The notes beneath the pieces are model-generated. The model was not told the origin of the DNA and searched no databases. It was given only the letters and a program-made list of their open reading frames with translations. Below, piece after piece: positions 8,640 through 16,510 of a stretch of 64,000 nucleotides of DNA. The DNA lies in NCBI RefSeq assembly GCF_020852455.1, contig NZ_JADZAT010000032.1, forward strand, positions 186,001 to 250,000. The letters run 5' to 3'. How positions within the stretch are numbered: position 1 is the first letter of the stretch; each line of letters opens with the position of its first letter. The translations under genes were made by a program, and so were the position numbers. The stretch is from Novosphingobium sp. (GTDB taxonomy: Bacteria > Pseudomonadota > Alphaproteobacteria > Sphingomonadales > Sphingomonadaceae).

Positions 8640-9364
8640 AGCATCGCCTCCAATGCGGCAAGTGCCTGTTCGAGCAGCGCGTCCTCGTCCGGCATCCCGG
8701 CGAAGGCTTCGGCCACGAAGGCCTGCAGCATCAGCCGCTTGGCCAGTTCGGGCGGCAGCCCGCGCTGGGCCATGTAGAACAGCGCATTGGCGTCCAGCTC
8801 GCCCACCGCACAGCCATGCGCGCACTTGACGTCGTCGGCGTGGATTTCCAGTTCGGGCCGGGCATTGGCCGCGCTCTGCCGGTCCAGCAGCATGGCCCGC
8901 ACCGATTGTTCGCCATCGGTCCCGTCAGCGCCTTTGGCGACCAGCACCTTGCCCAGATAGTTCGCGGTCGAACCCCTGCCAGCTACCGAGCGCACCACCT
9001 GCCGGCTGGTGGCATCGGGGGCGAGATGCGCGACTTCGGTAATAACTTCCAGCACCTGGCCGGCCCCGGCCAGCTGGGCCGCACCCAGATTGAACCGCGC
9101 GCCCGCGCCCAGCTCGGCCCGCACTGCGATCCGGCCATAGCCCGAACCGGCGTTGAGCACCGCAAGGTCAAGGCTCGCACCGTCACCCAGCGTCACCGCC
9201 AGCTCGCGCACCAGCGGCGAGTCACCGCTGTTGACCAGGCTCATCGCCCGGCTCTCGCCCGCCGCCAGCACCACCTGCTCGACCGTGACCGGCCACAGCG
9301 GCGCGAGCGCGGCCAGGTCCGCATAGCGGTAGTCCTCCTGTTTGCGGGTGGGCAGCGCGGTCAT
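8636..9364 (-). CDS. sufD: Fe-S assembly scaffold subunit SufD
   Basis: 242-aa SufB/SufD-family protein, short compared with E. coli SufD (423 aa) but typical for alphaproteobacteria. It begins with the RKQEDYRYADLAALAPLW element and contains the right-handed beta-helix core. The C-terminus has the conserved ...CAHGCAVGELDANALFYMAQRGLPPELAKRLMLQAF helical block. SufD pairs with SufB and the ATPase SufC to form the SufBC2D scaffold. It overlaps sufC by 4 bp and sufS by 4 bp. Confidence 0.92.
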   Translation of the reverse strand: MTALPTRKQEDYRYADLAALAPLWPVTVEQVVLAAGESRAMSLVNSGDSPLVRELAVTLGDGASLDLAVLNAGSGYGRIAVRAELGAGARFNLGAAQLAGAGQVLEVITEVAHLAPDATSRQVVRSVAGRGSTANYLGKVLVAKGADGTDGEQSVRAMLLDRQSAANARPELEIHADDVKCAHGCAVGELDANALFYMAQRGLPPELAKRLMLQAFVAEAFAGMPDEDALLEQALAALEAML

Positions 9365-10104
9365 CCCGCAACCGCCTCATAGCCATGCTCTTCCAGCTCG
9401 AGTGCCAGTTCGGGCCCGCCGCTGCGCACGATCCGCCCGCCCGCCAGGACGTGGACGAAGTCCGGCTTCACATAGTCAAGCAGCCGCTGGTAGTGGGTGA
9501 TCAGCAGCACCGCCTTGTCGGCGCGGCGCATCACCGCGTTGATCCCTTCGCCGACCACGCGCAGCGCATCGATATCGAGCCCCGAATCGGTTTCGTCGAG
9601 CACCGCCAGCTTTGGATCGAGGATGCCCATCTGGACCATCTCGGCGCGCTTCTTCTCGCCGCCCGAAAAGCCGACATTCACCGGCCGCTTGAGCATGTCC
9701 ATATCGAGCTTGAGCAGCGCCGCCTTCTCACGCGCGAGCTTGAGGAATTCGCCGCCCGACAGCGGCTCCTCGCCCCGGCCCTTGCGCTGGGCGTTGAGGC
9801 TTTCGCGCAGGAACTGGACAAACGACACGCCTGGAATCTCGACCGGATACTGGAAGCCCAGGAACAGCCCCTTGGAGGCGCGTTCGTGGGGTTCAAGTGA
9901 CAACAGGTCCTGGCCAGCGAAATTCACTTCGCCGCCCGTCACCTCATAGCCGGGCCGTCCGCCCAGCGTGTAGCCCAGCGTCGATTTGCCCGCGCCGTTG
10001 GGGCCCATGATCGCGTGGACTTCGCCGGCCTGGATGGTCAGCGACAGGCCCTTGAGGATCGGCTTGTCGGCAACGGTGGCGTGGAGGTTGCGGATTTCGA
10101 GCAT
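9361..10104 (-). CDS. sufC: Fe-S assembly ATPase SufC
   Basis: 247-aa ABC-type ATPase: Walker A GPNGAGKST, Q-loop region GLFLGFQYPVEIPG, SufC-type signature FSGGEKKRAEMVQM, Walker B LAVLDETDSGLD and switch His in LLITHYQRLL. I start it at the ATG of MLEIRNLHATVADKP; the frame runs open upstream, but that extension is Arg/Pro-rich and not SufC-like. It energises the SufBCD scaffold in the cytosol. The upstream hypothetical gene ends 1 nt before it. Confidence 0.94.
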   Translation of the reverse strand: MLEIRNLHATVADKPILKGLSLTIQAGEVHAIMGPNGAGKSTLGYTLGGRPGYEVTGGEVNFAGQDLLSLEPHERASKGLFLGFQYPVEIPGVSFVQFLRESLNAQRKGRGEEPLSGGEFLKLAREKAALLKLDMDMLKRPVNVGFSGGEKKRAEMVQMGILDPKLAVLDETDSGLDIDALRVVGEGINAVMRRADKAVLLITHYQRLLDYVKPDFVHVLAGGRIVRSGGPELALELEEHGYEAVAG

Positions 10105-10105
10105 T

Positions 10106-10585
10106 TCAGCTTCCGGTCTTGGCCGGCGGCGGCGGGGCCGGCGGCGGAGTATATTGACTGGCGTTGTACCCGGCGCTGAAATCCGCCGCATATTCGGCAG
10201 TTCTGCGCAGGTCGTGGAACAAACCCAGAGCAAAGACATGCACTTCGCCCGGCGAAAGGTCTGGTCGCAGCTTGCGGAGCTCGGCCTTCATGCGTTCAAA
10301 GGCGGACTCGTTCTTGCAGGCCACCGCGCGGCGCGATTTGAAATCGCCCTCACGCGACGTCTGCTCGGCATAGGCCTTGTGCCAGAGCTCCAGCTCCTGG
10401 GCGCTGTGCTGGGGCAGGGCACTGACGCGCTTCTTGGCGTCGGCCAGCTGACGGCGCTCTGCATCGAAGCTGCGCTCGCAGGCCAGGGTCGTGGCAACAG
10501 TCGCCCGTATCGACACAAAGGGGTCGCGGGGCAGTGCTACCGGTGCCGCCTGCGCCAGCAGCATCGCGATCAGGCTGGCGCTCAT
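10106..10585 (-). CDS. Hypothetical secreted protein inside the SUF operon
   Basis: 159-aa protein with a short probable signal peptide (MSASLIAMLLAQAAPVA). A helical, charged middle holds two Cys (TLACERSFDAERRQ and RAVACKNES), and the C-terminus is Pro-rich (TPPPAPPPPAKTGS). It overlaps the DUF559 gene by 4 bp upstream and ends 1 nt before sufC, so it is translated as part of the SUF operon. I do not recognise a family. The two conserved-looking Cys and export signal would suit a periplasmic protein, which has no known link to Fe-S assembly. Confidence 0.7.
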   Translation of the reverse strand: MSASLIAMLLAQAAPVALPRDPFVSIRATVATTLACERSFDAERRQLADAKKRVSALPQHSAQELELWHKAYAEQTSREGDFKSRRAVACKNESAFERMKAELRKLRPDLSPGEVHVFALGLFHDLRRTAEYAADFSAGYNASQYTPPPAPPPPAKTGS

Positions 10586-11067
10586 CTCCGCTCCCCGCGC
10601 GACTGGTAATGCTGGCGGCGGGCGCGGCCACGCTCATCATAGCTTTGCTTCATTGCCGCCAGGATCTCGGCCACCACTGCATCGGCGTCGGCCAGCACGC
10701 GCTCAGCGGGGAAGCGCAGCACCCGCACCCCGACCGCTTCAAGGCTCTTGTCGCGGCGGGCGACCAGTGCGGGATCGCCGCCTTCGTCGATCGAGACCGC
10801 GATCCGCAGCGGGTTGCAGGCGAAATCGACGATCGCCGATCCGATCACCTGCTGGCGGGTCAGCTTGAACTTGCCCAGTTCCTGCTCGGCCAGCTTGGCC
10901 TGCAGCACCTTCTGCGCCTCGGTCGGTTCCATCCGGTTGCGCCGGGCCTGCTCGTGGATCGCATCGAGCCGTTTTTCGGAGATCGCCCAGCCGCGCCCGC
11001 GCTTCTGCAGCTCGGGGGCTTCGCTACGCTCATCAAGCGGACGGACGGAGAGGGTTTTCTTGGTCAT
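10582..11067 (-). CDS. DUF559-family endonuclease-like protein
   Basis: 161-aa protein resembling DUF559, a small domain with the PD-(D/E)xK / very-short-patch-repair endonuclease fold. Visible elements are EAQKVLQAKLAEQELGKFKLTRQQVIGSAIVDFACNPLRIAVSID, which gives the IVDF and VSIDEGGD core, and a following RVLRFPAERVLADADAVVAEI strand-helix. The usual DUF559 catalytic Glu-His context is only partly recognisable, so activity is uncertain. It sits between two unrelated small genes inside the SUF operon. Role with Fe-S assembly is unknown; it may be a passenger that rides on the operon. Confidence 0.75.
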   Translation of the reverse strand: MTKKTLSVRPLDERSEAPELQKRGRGWAISEKRLDAIHEQARRNRMEPTEAQKVLQAKLAEQELGKFKLTRQQVIGSAIVDFACNPLRIAVSIDEGGDPALVARRDKSLEAVGVRVLRFPAERVLADADAVVAEILAAMKQSYDERGRARRQHYQSRGERR

Positions 11068-11084
11068 AGTTAGATCCGGATCGT

Positions 11085-11429
11085 TCAGGGCTGCAGCCCG
11101 GTTTCGCGCGAAACCAGCAAGGCCAGGTCGAAATCGACCTTGCGCCAGGCTCGCAGGCGCAGTTCGGCCAGCTTGTCTTCACTCTCGCCGGCATGATTGG
11201 CATTGATCCGTTGATCGGAAATCTGCCTGACCCGCTTGAGCTGCGGGGTGCACAGCGCACGGACTGCGGCCACTGCGACTTGCAGGCTGTCGCGCGGTGC
11301 GCCGGCCGAACCGCTGTGGGCGCAGGCACGCAGGCGGCTGGTCGCCTGTTCGAGCGATTCGCCGTCATCTGCCAGCGCCGGCGTCGCCAATGCGATGGCC
11401 AGGAGGCCGGCAATCGAAAGCTTGTTCAT
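11085..11429 (-). CDS. Small exported protein (UrcA-like) inside the SUF operon
   Basis: 114-aa protein with a clear Sec signal peptide ([20 protein letters not shown], cleavage near residue 20). The mature part has two Cys (LRACAHS and [21 protein letters not shown]) separated by ~33 residues. The pattern of paired Cys in a short periplasmic protein resembles UrcA-like sphingomonad proteins, but the match is weak. The start ATG overlaps the sufB stop by 4 bp, so it is translationally coupled to sufB. Confidence 0.7.
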   Translation of the reverse strand: MNKLSIAGLLAIALATPALADDGESLEQATSRLRACAHSGSAGAPRDSLQVAVAAVRALCTPQLKRVRQISDQRINANHAGESEDKLAELRLRAWRKVDFDLALLVSRETGLQP

Positions 11430-12901
11430 CCGACACTCCCTTCCAGGCTGATCCCCAGCAGCTTCTGCGCCTCGACCGCGAACTCCATCGGCAGTTGCTG
11501 CAGCACTTCCTTGGCGAAACCGTTGACGATCAGCGCCACCGCCGCTTCCTGGTCGAGCCCGCGCTGCATCGCGTAGAACAGCTGGTCGTCCGAAATCTTG
11601 CTGGTAGTTGCCTCGTGCTCGATCTGGGCCGAGGGGTTGCGGACCTCGATATAGGGCACGGTGTGTGCGCCGCAGTCCTTGCCGAGCAGCAGCGAATCGC
11701 ATTGGGTGAAATTGCGCACCCCTTCCGCGCCCGGCGCAACGCGGACCAGCCCGCGGTAAGTGTTCTGGCTCTTGCCGGCCGAGATCCCCTTGGACACGAT
11801 GGTCGAGCGGGTGCCGCGCCCGTTGTGGATCATCTTGGTGCCGGTATCGGCCTGCTGGTAATTGTTGGTGACCGCGACCGAGTAGAATTCGCCGACCGAA
11901 TCTTCGCCATTGAGCACGCAGCTGGGGTATTTCCAGGTCACCGCCGATCCGGTTTCGACCTGGGTCCAGCTGACCTTGCTGCGCTTGCCCTGGCACAGCG
12001 CGCGCTTGGTGACGAAGTTGTAGATCCCGCCCTTGCCCTGGCTATCTCCGGGGTACCAGTTCTGCACGGTCGAATACTTGATCTCGGCGTGGTCGAGCGC
12101 AACCAGTTCGACCACTGCGGCATGAAGCTGGTTCTCGTCGCGCTGCGGCGCGGTGCAGCCTTCGAGGTAGGAGACATAGGCCCCCTTGTCGGCCACAATG
12201 AGCGTGCGTTCGAACTGTCCGGTGTTTTCGGCGTTGATCCGGAAATAGGTGCTGAGCTCCATCGGGCAGCGCACGCCTTCGGGGATGTAGACGAAGGTCC
12301 CGTCGGAAAAGACCGCGCAGTTGAGCGCGGCAAAGAAGTTGTCGTGCATTGGCACGACCTTGCCCAGCCAGCGCTTCACCAGCTCGGGATATTCGCGGAT
12401 CGCCTCTGAAATCGAGAGGAAGATCACCCCGGCCTTCTTCAGCTCCTCGCGGAAGGTGGTGGCGACCGAAACCGAATCGAACACCGCATCGACCGCAACC
12501 TTGCGCGCGCCTTCGACGCCCGCGAGGACCTTCTGCTCCTCAAGCGGGATGCCCAGCTTTTCATAAACCCGCAGGATCTCGGGATCGACCTCGTCAAGGC
12601 TCGCCAGTGTTTTCTTGGCCTTGGGCGCGGCGTAGTAATAGGCGTCCTGGTAGTCGATCGGCGGAATGTTCAGCTTGGCCCAGTCAGGCATCGGCATCGT
12701 CTGCCAGTGCCGGAACGCCTTCAGGCGCCAGTCGAGCATCCATTCGGGCTCGTTCTTCTTGGCGCTGATGAAGCGGACGGTGTCCTCGTTCAGGCCCTTC
12801 TCGGCAAATTCGGTTTCGATATCGGCCGACCAGCCGTGTTCGTAATCGGCCACCTTTGCCGCGGCTTCGCGCGCGGCCTGATCCTTGACCTGCTCGCTCA
12901 T
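11426..12901 (-). CDS. sufB: Fe-S assembly scaffold subunit SufB
   Basis: 491-aa SufB. Recognisable blocks are [28 protein letters not shown] (N-terminal), the central beta-helix with [28 protein letters not shown], and [43 protein letters not shown]. The C-terminal block is [38 protein letters not shown]. The Cys in YLEGCTAP and the active [14 protein letters not shown] region are present. It assembles nascent clusters with SufC and SufD. The start ATG (MSEQVKDQ) overlaps the regulator stop by 4 bp. Confidence 0.95.
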   Translation of the reverse strand: MSEQVKDQAAREAAAKVADYEHGWSADIETEFAEKGLNEDTVRFISAKKNEPEWMLDWRLKAFRHWQTMPMPDWAKLNIPPIDYQDAYYYAAPKAKKTLASLDEVDPEILRVYEKLGIPLEEQKVLAGVEGARKVAVDAVFDSVSVATTFREELKKAGVIFLSISEAIREYPELVKRWLGKVVPMHDNFFAALNCAVFSDGTFVYIPEGVRCPMELSTYFRINAENTGQFERTLIVADKGAYVSYLEGCTAPQRDENQLHAAVVELVALDHAEIKYSTVQNWYPGDSQGKGGIYNFVTKRALCQGKRSKVSWTQVETGSAVTWKYPSCVLNGEDSVGEFYSVAVTNNYQQADTGTKMIHNGRGTRSTIVSKGISAGKSQNTYRGLVRVAPGAEGVRNFTQCDSLLLGKDCGAHTVPYIEVRNPSAQIEHEATTSKISDDQLFYAMQRGLDQEAAVALIVNGFAKEVLQQLPMEFAVEAQKLLGISLEGSVG

Positions 12902-13305
12902 CGCGCCGCTCCCGCCAGCTGGATCAGCGAGACCTGGGCCAGCGCGCCGCGCATCGCCGCGTTGACCGTGGCCCAGTGCGGGCGGACGGTGCAGCAGTCC
13001 TCCAGCCCGCAATCGCGCGCATCCTCGACGCAGGCGGTCAGCGCGATCGGGCCTTCGACCGCCTCGATAATATCAGCCAGCGTGATTGCCGCAGCGGGGC
13101 GTGCCAGCTTCAGGCCGCCGTGCGCGCCCCGGGCCGAGCGCAGCAGCCCGGCGGCGGTCAGGCGGCTGACCAGCTTTTGCACGGTGGGGGCAGGCAGGCC
13201 GGTTTCGGCTGCCAGTTCCGCCGCCGAGACGCGCGCCCCGCCGCAATGGCGCGCGGCGGCGCTCATCGTGACAACGGCATAGTCGGCCATGCTGGACAGG
13301 CGCAT
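12898..13305 (-). CDS. Rrf2-family regulator of the SUF operon
   Basis: 135-aa winged-helix Rrf2 protein of the SUF-regulator (IscR/SufR-like) type. The N-terminal DNA-binding part reads [20 protein letters not shown]...[29 protein letters not shown]. Three to four Cys follow at 92, 99, 104 and 105 ([16 protein letters not shown]), at the same spacing as the cluster ligands of IscR. It probably binds a Fe-S cluster and represses its own operon when clusters are plentiful. First gene of the SUF operon; a perfect palindrome lies 20 nt upstream of its start. Confidence 0.92.
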   Translation of the reverse strand: MRLSSMADYAVVTMSAAARHCGGARVSAAELAAETGLPAPTVQKLVSRLTAAGLLRSARGAHGGLKLARPAAAITLADIIEAVEGPIALTACVEDARDCGLEDCCTVRPHWATVNAAMRGALAQVSLIQLAGAAR

Positions 13306-13324
13306 CGCTGGGGTAACCTCTAAA

Positions 13325-13343
13325 TCGGAACGATTCGTTCCGA
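13325..13343. promoter_or_regulatory. Candidate Rrf2/IscR-type operator upstream of the SUF operon
   Basis: Perfect 19-bp palindrome TCGGAACGA-T-TCGTTCCGA, 20 bp upstream of the regulator's start codon. Position and symmetry fit a homodimer autoregulatory site overlapping the promoter. The binding protein is inferred from adjacency only. Confidence 0.65.
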
Positions 13344-13662
13344 ATTGCCCCCTAGGCCCCTGCGCGGGCGAAGGCAACGCCCCAGATGCGGTCCATAAAA
13401 GAAGCGACCCGCAAGCCTTGGCCTGGGGTCGCTTTTGAAGTTAGGATCTCGTGCTGGATTGCTACGAGTCCTTCGGGTCGTAGGGATTGGATAGGCCCAA
13501 ACCCGGAAATCGAATTGTACAGATTCGCCAGCTTGACGAGCCAATTTGCCTCCGGAACGGCTTGAAAGCGCTTCCAATGTCGCAAACGTCCAACTTTGGT
13601 CAAACCGTTCCGCAGCTGCGGCGAATCGACAGCGCGGCCCGGCGCTGCCATAGGCGCGGGCC
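13344..13662. other. Intergenic region between SUF regulator and pyrD
   Basis: No convincing gene is seen. A 9-bp stem (AAGCGACCC at 13402-13410, GGGTCGCTT at 13426-13434) flanked by T/A runs on both sides could act as a terminator in either direction. A minus-strand frame at 13352-13651 (99 codons) is open and locally lower in GC, but it lacks a ribosome-binding site and reads through the hairpin, so I do not call it. The remaining sequence must hold the SUF promoter (left) and the pyrD promoter (right). Confidence 0.5.
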
Positions 13663-14691
13663 ATGATCTATTCGCTGCTGCGCCCCGCCCTGTTCCTGCT
13701 GGACCCCGAACAGGCCCACGGCCTGTCGCTTGCCGCGCTGCGGCTGATGCCGGGCGGCGGCGGGCCGGCCACGGGGCCGCTGCGGACCGAAGTGGCCGGG
13801 CTGGCCTTTCCCAATCCGCTGGGCATTGCCGCCGGGTTCGACAAGGATGGCGAAGTGCCCGACGCGCTGCTGGCGCTGGGCTTCGGCTTTGCCGAGGTTG
13901 GCTCGATCACCCCGCTGCCGCAGGCCGGCAACCCGCGCCCGCGGCTGTTCCGCCTGGCCGAGGACCGGGCGGTGATCAACCGGATGGGGTTCAACAACCA
14001 CGGCGCCGAAGCGGCGGTGGCGCGTCTGGCTCGGCGGCTGGGCCGGCCCGGCGTGGTCGGGATTAACATCGGCGCGAACAAGGATTCGCCCGACCGGATT
14101 GCCGACTACGCCACCATGGCCCGGCTGATGGCCCCGCTGGCCAGCTATCTGGCGGTCAACATCTCCAGCCCCAACACCCCCGGCCTGCGCGCGCTGCAGG
14201 ATGAAAGCGCGCTGACCGAACTGCTCGACGCGGTGATGGAAGCGCGCGGGGCCGCCGGCCCACCGGTGTTCCTCAAAGTCGCGCCCGATCTGGAAAGCGC
14301 CGATGTGGAGGCAATTGCCCGGATCGCGATCGACAAGCGGCTGGGTGCGCTGATCGTTTCGAATACCACCATTGCGCGCCCGCCGCTGCAATCGCGCCAT
14401 GCCGGAGAGACCGGCGGGCTGTCGGGTGCGCCGCTGCGCCAGCTGGCGCTTGAGCGATTGCGCCAGTTCCGCACAGCGACCGGCGGGGAAATGCCGCTGG
14501 TCGGGGTGGGCGGGATCGCCACCGCCGAACACGCCTGGGAGCGGATTCGCGCCGGGGCCAGCCTGGTCCAGCTTTACAGCGCCATGGCCTATGAAGGCCC
14601 GGGGATTGCCCGCAGCGTGGTCAGCGGGCTTGAACGGTTGATGCGGCGCGATGGATTTGCCAGCATTGCCGAAGCCGTGGGAAGTGAATAG
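13663..14691 (+). CDS. pyrD: Dihydroorotate dehydrogenase (quinone), class 2
   Basis: 342-aa FMN enzyme of pyrimidine synthesis that oxidises dihydroorotate to orotate with quinone as acceptor. The N-terminal amphipathic helix region MIYSLLRPALFLLDPEQAHGLSL is the membrane-association element of class 2 enzymes. The core shows NPLGIAAGFDKDGEVPDALLALGFGFAEVGSITPLPQ, VNISSPNTPGLRALQ with the catalytic Ser, LKVAPDL, and GVGGIATAEHAWERIRAGASLVQLYSAM for FMN phosphate. It is followed after 6 bp by ggt. Confidence 0.95.
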   Translation: MIYSLLRPALFLLDPEQAHGLSLAALRLMPGGGGPATGPLRTEVAGLAFPNPLGIAAGFDKDGEVPDALLALGFGFAEVGSITPLPQAGNPRPRLFRLAEDRAVINRMGFNNHGAEAAVARLARRLGRPGVVGINIGANKDSPDRIADYATMARLMAPLASYLAVNISSPNTPGLRALQDESALTELLDAVMEARGAAGPPVFLKVAPDLESADVEAIARIAIDKRLGALIVSNTTIARPPLQSRHAGETGGLSGAPLRQLALERLRQFRTATGGEMPLVGVGGIATAEHAWERIRAGASLVQLYSAMAYEGPGIARSVVSGLERLMRRDGFASIAEAVGSE

Positions 14692-14697
14692 CCTGAC

Positions 14698-16428
14698 ATG
14701 ATGAAACCGAACCGGATCGCCCTGCTCCTCGCCCCGCTGGCCCTGGCCGGCTGCGCCGCCTCCACCCAGACAGCATCGGCCCCGCCACCGCCTGCCCAGG
14801 CATACCAGGCCGGGATGGTCAGCGCGGCCGATCCGCGCGCGGCCGAAGCCGGGGCGCAGATGCTGCGCCAGGGCGGCAGCGCCACCGATGCGGCGATCGC
14901 CACGATGTTGGCGCTGACCGTGGTCGAACCGCAAAGCTCGGGGATCGGCGGAGGCGGATTGTTCGTCTCGACCAATTCGCGCGGTCAGGTTGAAACGATC
15001 GACGGGCGCGAAACCGCCCCTTCGGCGGCCAGCCCGAAATGGTTCGTCAAGGACGGGGTCCAGCAAGGTTATATGGATGCAGTCCCCGGCGGAACCAGCG
15101 TGGGCGTGCCGGGCAATGTCGCGCTGGCGGCCAAGGCCCACCGCGCACATGGCCGGCTGCCGTGGGCCGCGCTCTATGCCCCGGCGATCAAGCTGGCGCG
15201 CGAAGGCTTTGTCATGACCCCGCGGTTCAACAATGCGCTGAGGTCCAGCAAGCATGCCGGCGCCTTCACCGCCGAAGGCCGCGCGCTCTATTATGGCGCC
15301 GATGGCGAGCCGCTGCCGGTTGGCACGCTGATCCGGAATCCGGCGCTGGCCGATACCCTGCAGGCGATTGCCGATCAGGGCGAACAGGCGTTCTATGCCG
15401 GGGCCAACCGGAAGGCGATCGTCACCCGCGTCACCACCGCGCCGCGCAATCCCGCGCCGATGACCGAGGCCGACGTCGCAGCTTACCAGGCCAAGAACCG
15501 CCCGCCGGTTTGCGCGCAGTACCGCCAGTACCGGATCTGCGGAATGGGCCCGCCCAGTTCAGGCGCGACCACCGTGCTGGCCACGCTGGGCCAGCTTGAA
15601 CGGTTCGACATGGCCAGGCTGGGCAAGGATTCGCCGGTCGCCTGGCACCTGATCGCCGAAAGCCAGCGGCTCGCCTATGCCGACCGGGCGCGCTATTCGG
15701 CCGATGCCGATTTTGTCGAAGTGCCGGTCGCGGGAATGATCGACCGCAAGTATCTGGCGCAGCGCTCGGCCCTGATCGACCCGACGCGGACCATGCCCTC
15801 GGTCGCCGCCGGAATCCCGCCGGGCGCTGAAAGGCTGGCCCGCGCCGATGCCCCCTATGCCGAGGAATACGGCACCTCGCACATTTCGGTGGTCGATCGG
15901 GCGGGCAATGCCGTGTCCTATACCTCGACGATCGAAAGCGGGTTCGGCTCGGGTCTGGTGGTCGGCGGCTATTACCTCAACAACGAACTGACCGATTTCG
16001 ACATGACTGCCGAAAGGGACGGGCGGCTGGTTGCCAACCGGCCCGACAGCGGCAAGCGCCCGCGCAGCTCGATGTCGCCGACGCTGGTCTTCGGCCCCGA
16101 TGGCAAGCTGAAACTGGTGGTCGGCGCGGCCGGCGGCACGACCATTCCCGCGCAGGTGATCCGCGTGCTGATCGGGGTGCTCGACTGGGACCTGTCGCCG
16201 CAGGATGCGCTGGCGCTGCCGGTGATCTTCGCGCCGGGCGGCAACACGGTTTACCTTGAAAAGGGCACCACGCTGGAAGCCATGGCCCCGGCACTGGGCC
16301 AGCTGGGCCATGCCGACCTGCAGTACCGCGCTGCGATCTCGTTCAAGGCCCAGGCGATCGCGATCGATGGCCGCAGCGTGCTGGGCGGGGCCGATCCGCG
16401 CAGCGAGGGCAAGGCGGTGGGTGAATAG
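14698..16428 (+). CDS. ggt: Gamma-glutamyltransferase (lipoprotein)
   Basis: 576-aa Ntn-hydrolase. The N-terminus is a lipoprotein signal (LLLAPLALAGCAAS), placing it on the periplasmic side. Autoprocessing should create a small subunit starting at Thr393 in YGTSHISVVDRAGNAVSYTSTI, which becomes the N-terminal nucleophile. The substrate-binding R-D-GRET region (VETIDGRETAP) and the late MSPTLVF...GAAGG motif are present. It hydrolyses or transfers the gamma-glutamyl group of glutathione, or of related compounds. It lies 6 bp after pyrD and may share its transcript. Confidence 0.93.
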   Translation: MMKPNRIALLLAPLALAGCAASTQTASAPPPPAQAYQAGMVSAADPRAAEAGAQMLRQGGSATDAAIATMLALTVVEPQSSGIGGGGLFVSTNSRGQVETIDGRETAPSAASPKWFVKDGVQQGYMDAVPGGTSVGVPGNVALAAKAHRAHGRLPWAALYAPAIKLAREGFVMTPRFNNALRSSKHAGAFTAEGRALYYGADGEPLPVGTLIRNPALADTLQAIADQGEQAFYAGANRKAIVTRVTTAPRNPAPMTEADVAAYQAKNRPPVCAQYRQYRICGMGPPSSGATTVLATLGQLERFDMARLGKDSPVAWHLIAESQRLAYADRARYSADADFVEVPVAGMIDRKYLAQRSALIDPTRTMPSVAAGIPPGAERLARADAPYAEEYGTSHISVVDRAGNAVSYTSTIESGFGSGLVVGGYYLNNELTDFDMTAERDGRLVANRPDSGKRPRSSMSPTLVFGPDGKLKLVVGAAGGTTIPAQVIRVLIGVLDWDLSPQDALALPVIFAPGGNTVYLEKGTTLEAMAPALGQLGHADLQYRAAISFKAQAIAIDGRSVLGGADPRSEGKAVGE

Positions 16429-16510
16429 CATGGCCAGCGAATGGCTTGCCGCCAGGGCACGGGCGGCCTAGTCAGGATGTTCGGGTAAGGATGCGCACGC
16501 GAAAGGGGCG

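Noticed and set aside
13352..13651. 99-codon minus-strand open frame between the SUF regulator and pyrD
   Set aside because: No ribosome-binding site, crosses a strong hairpin, no recognisable motif. The region is treated as non-coding.
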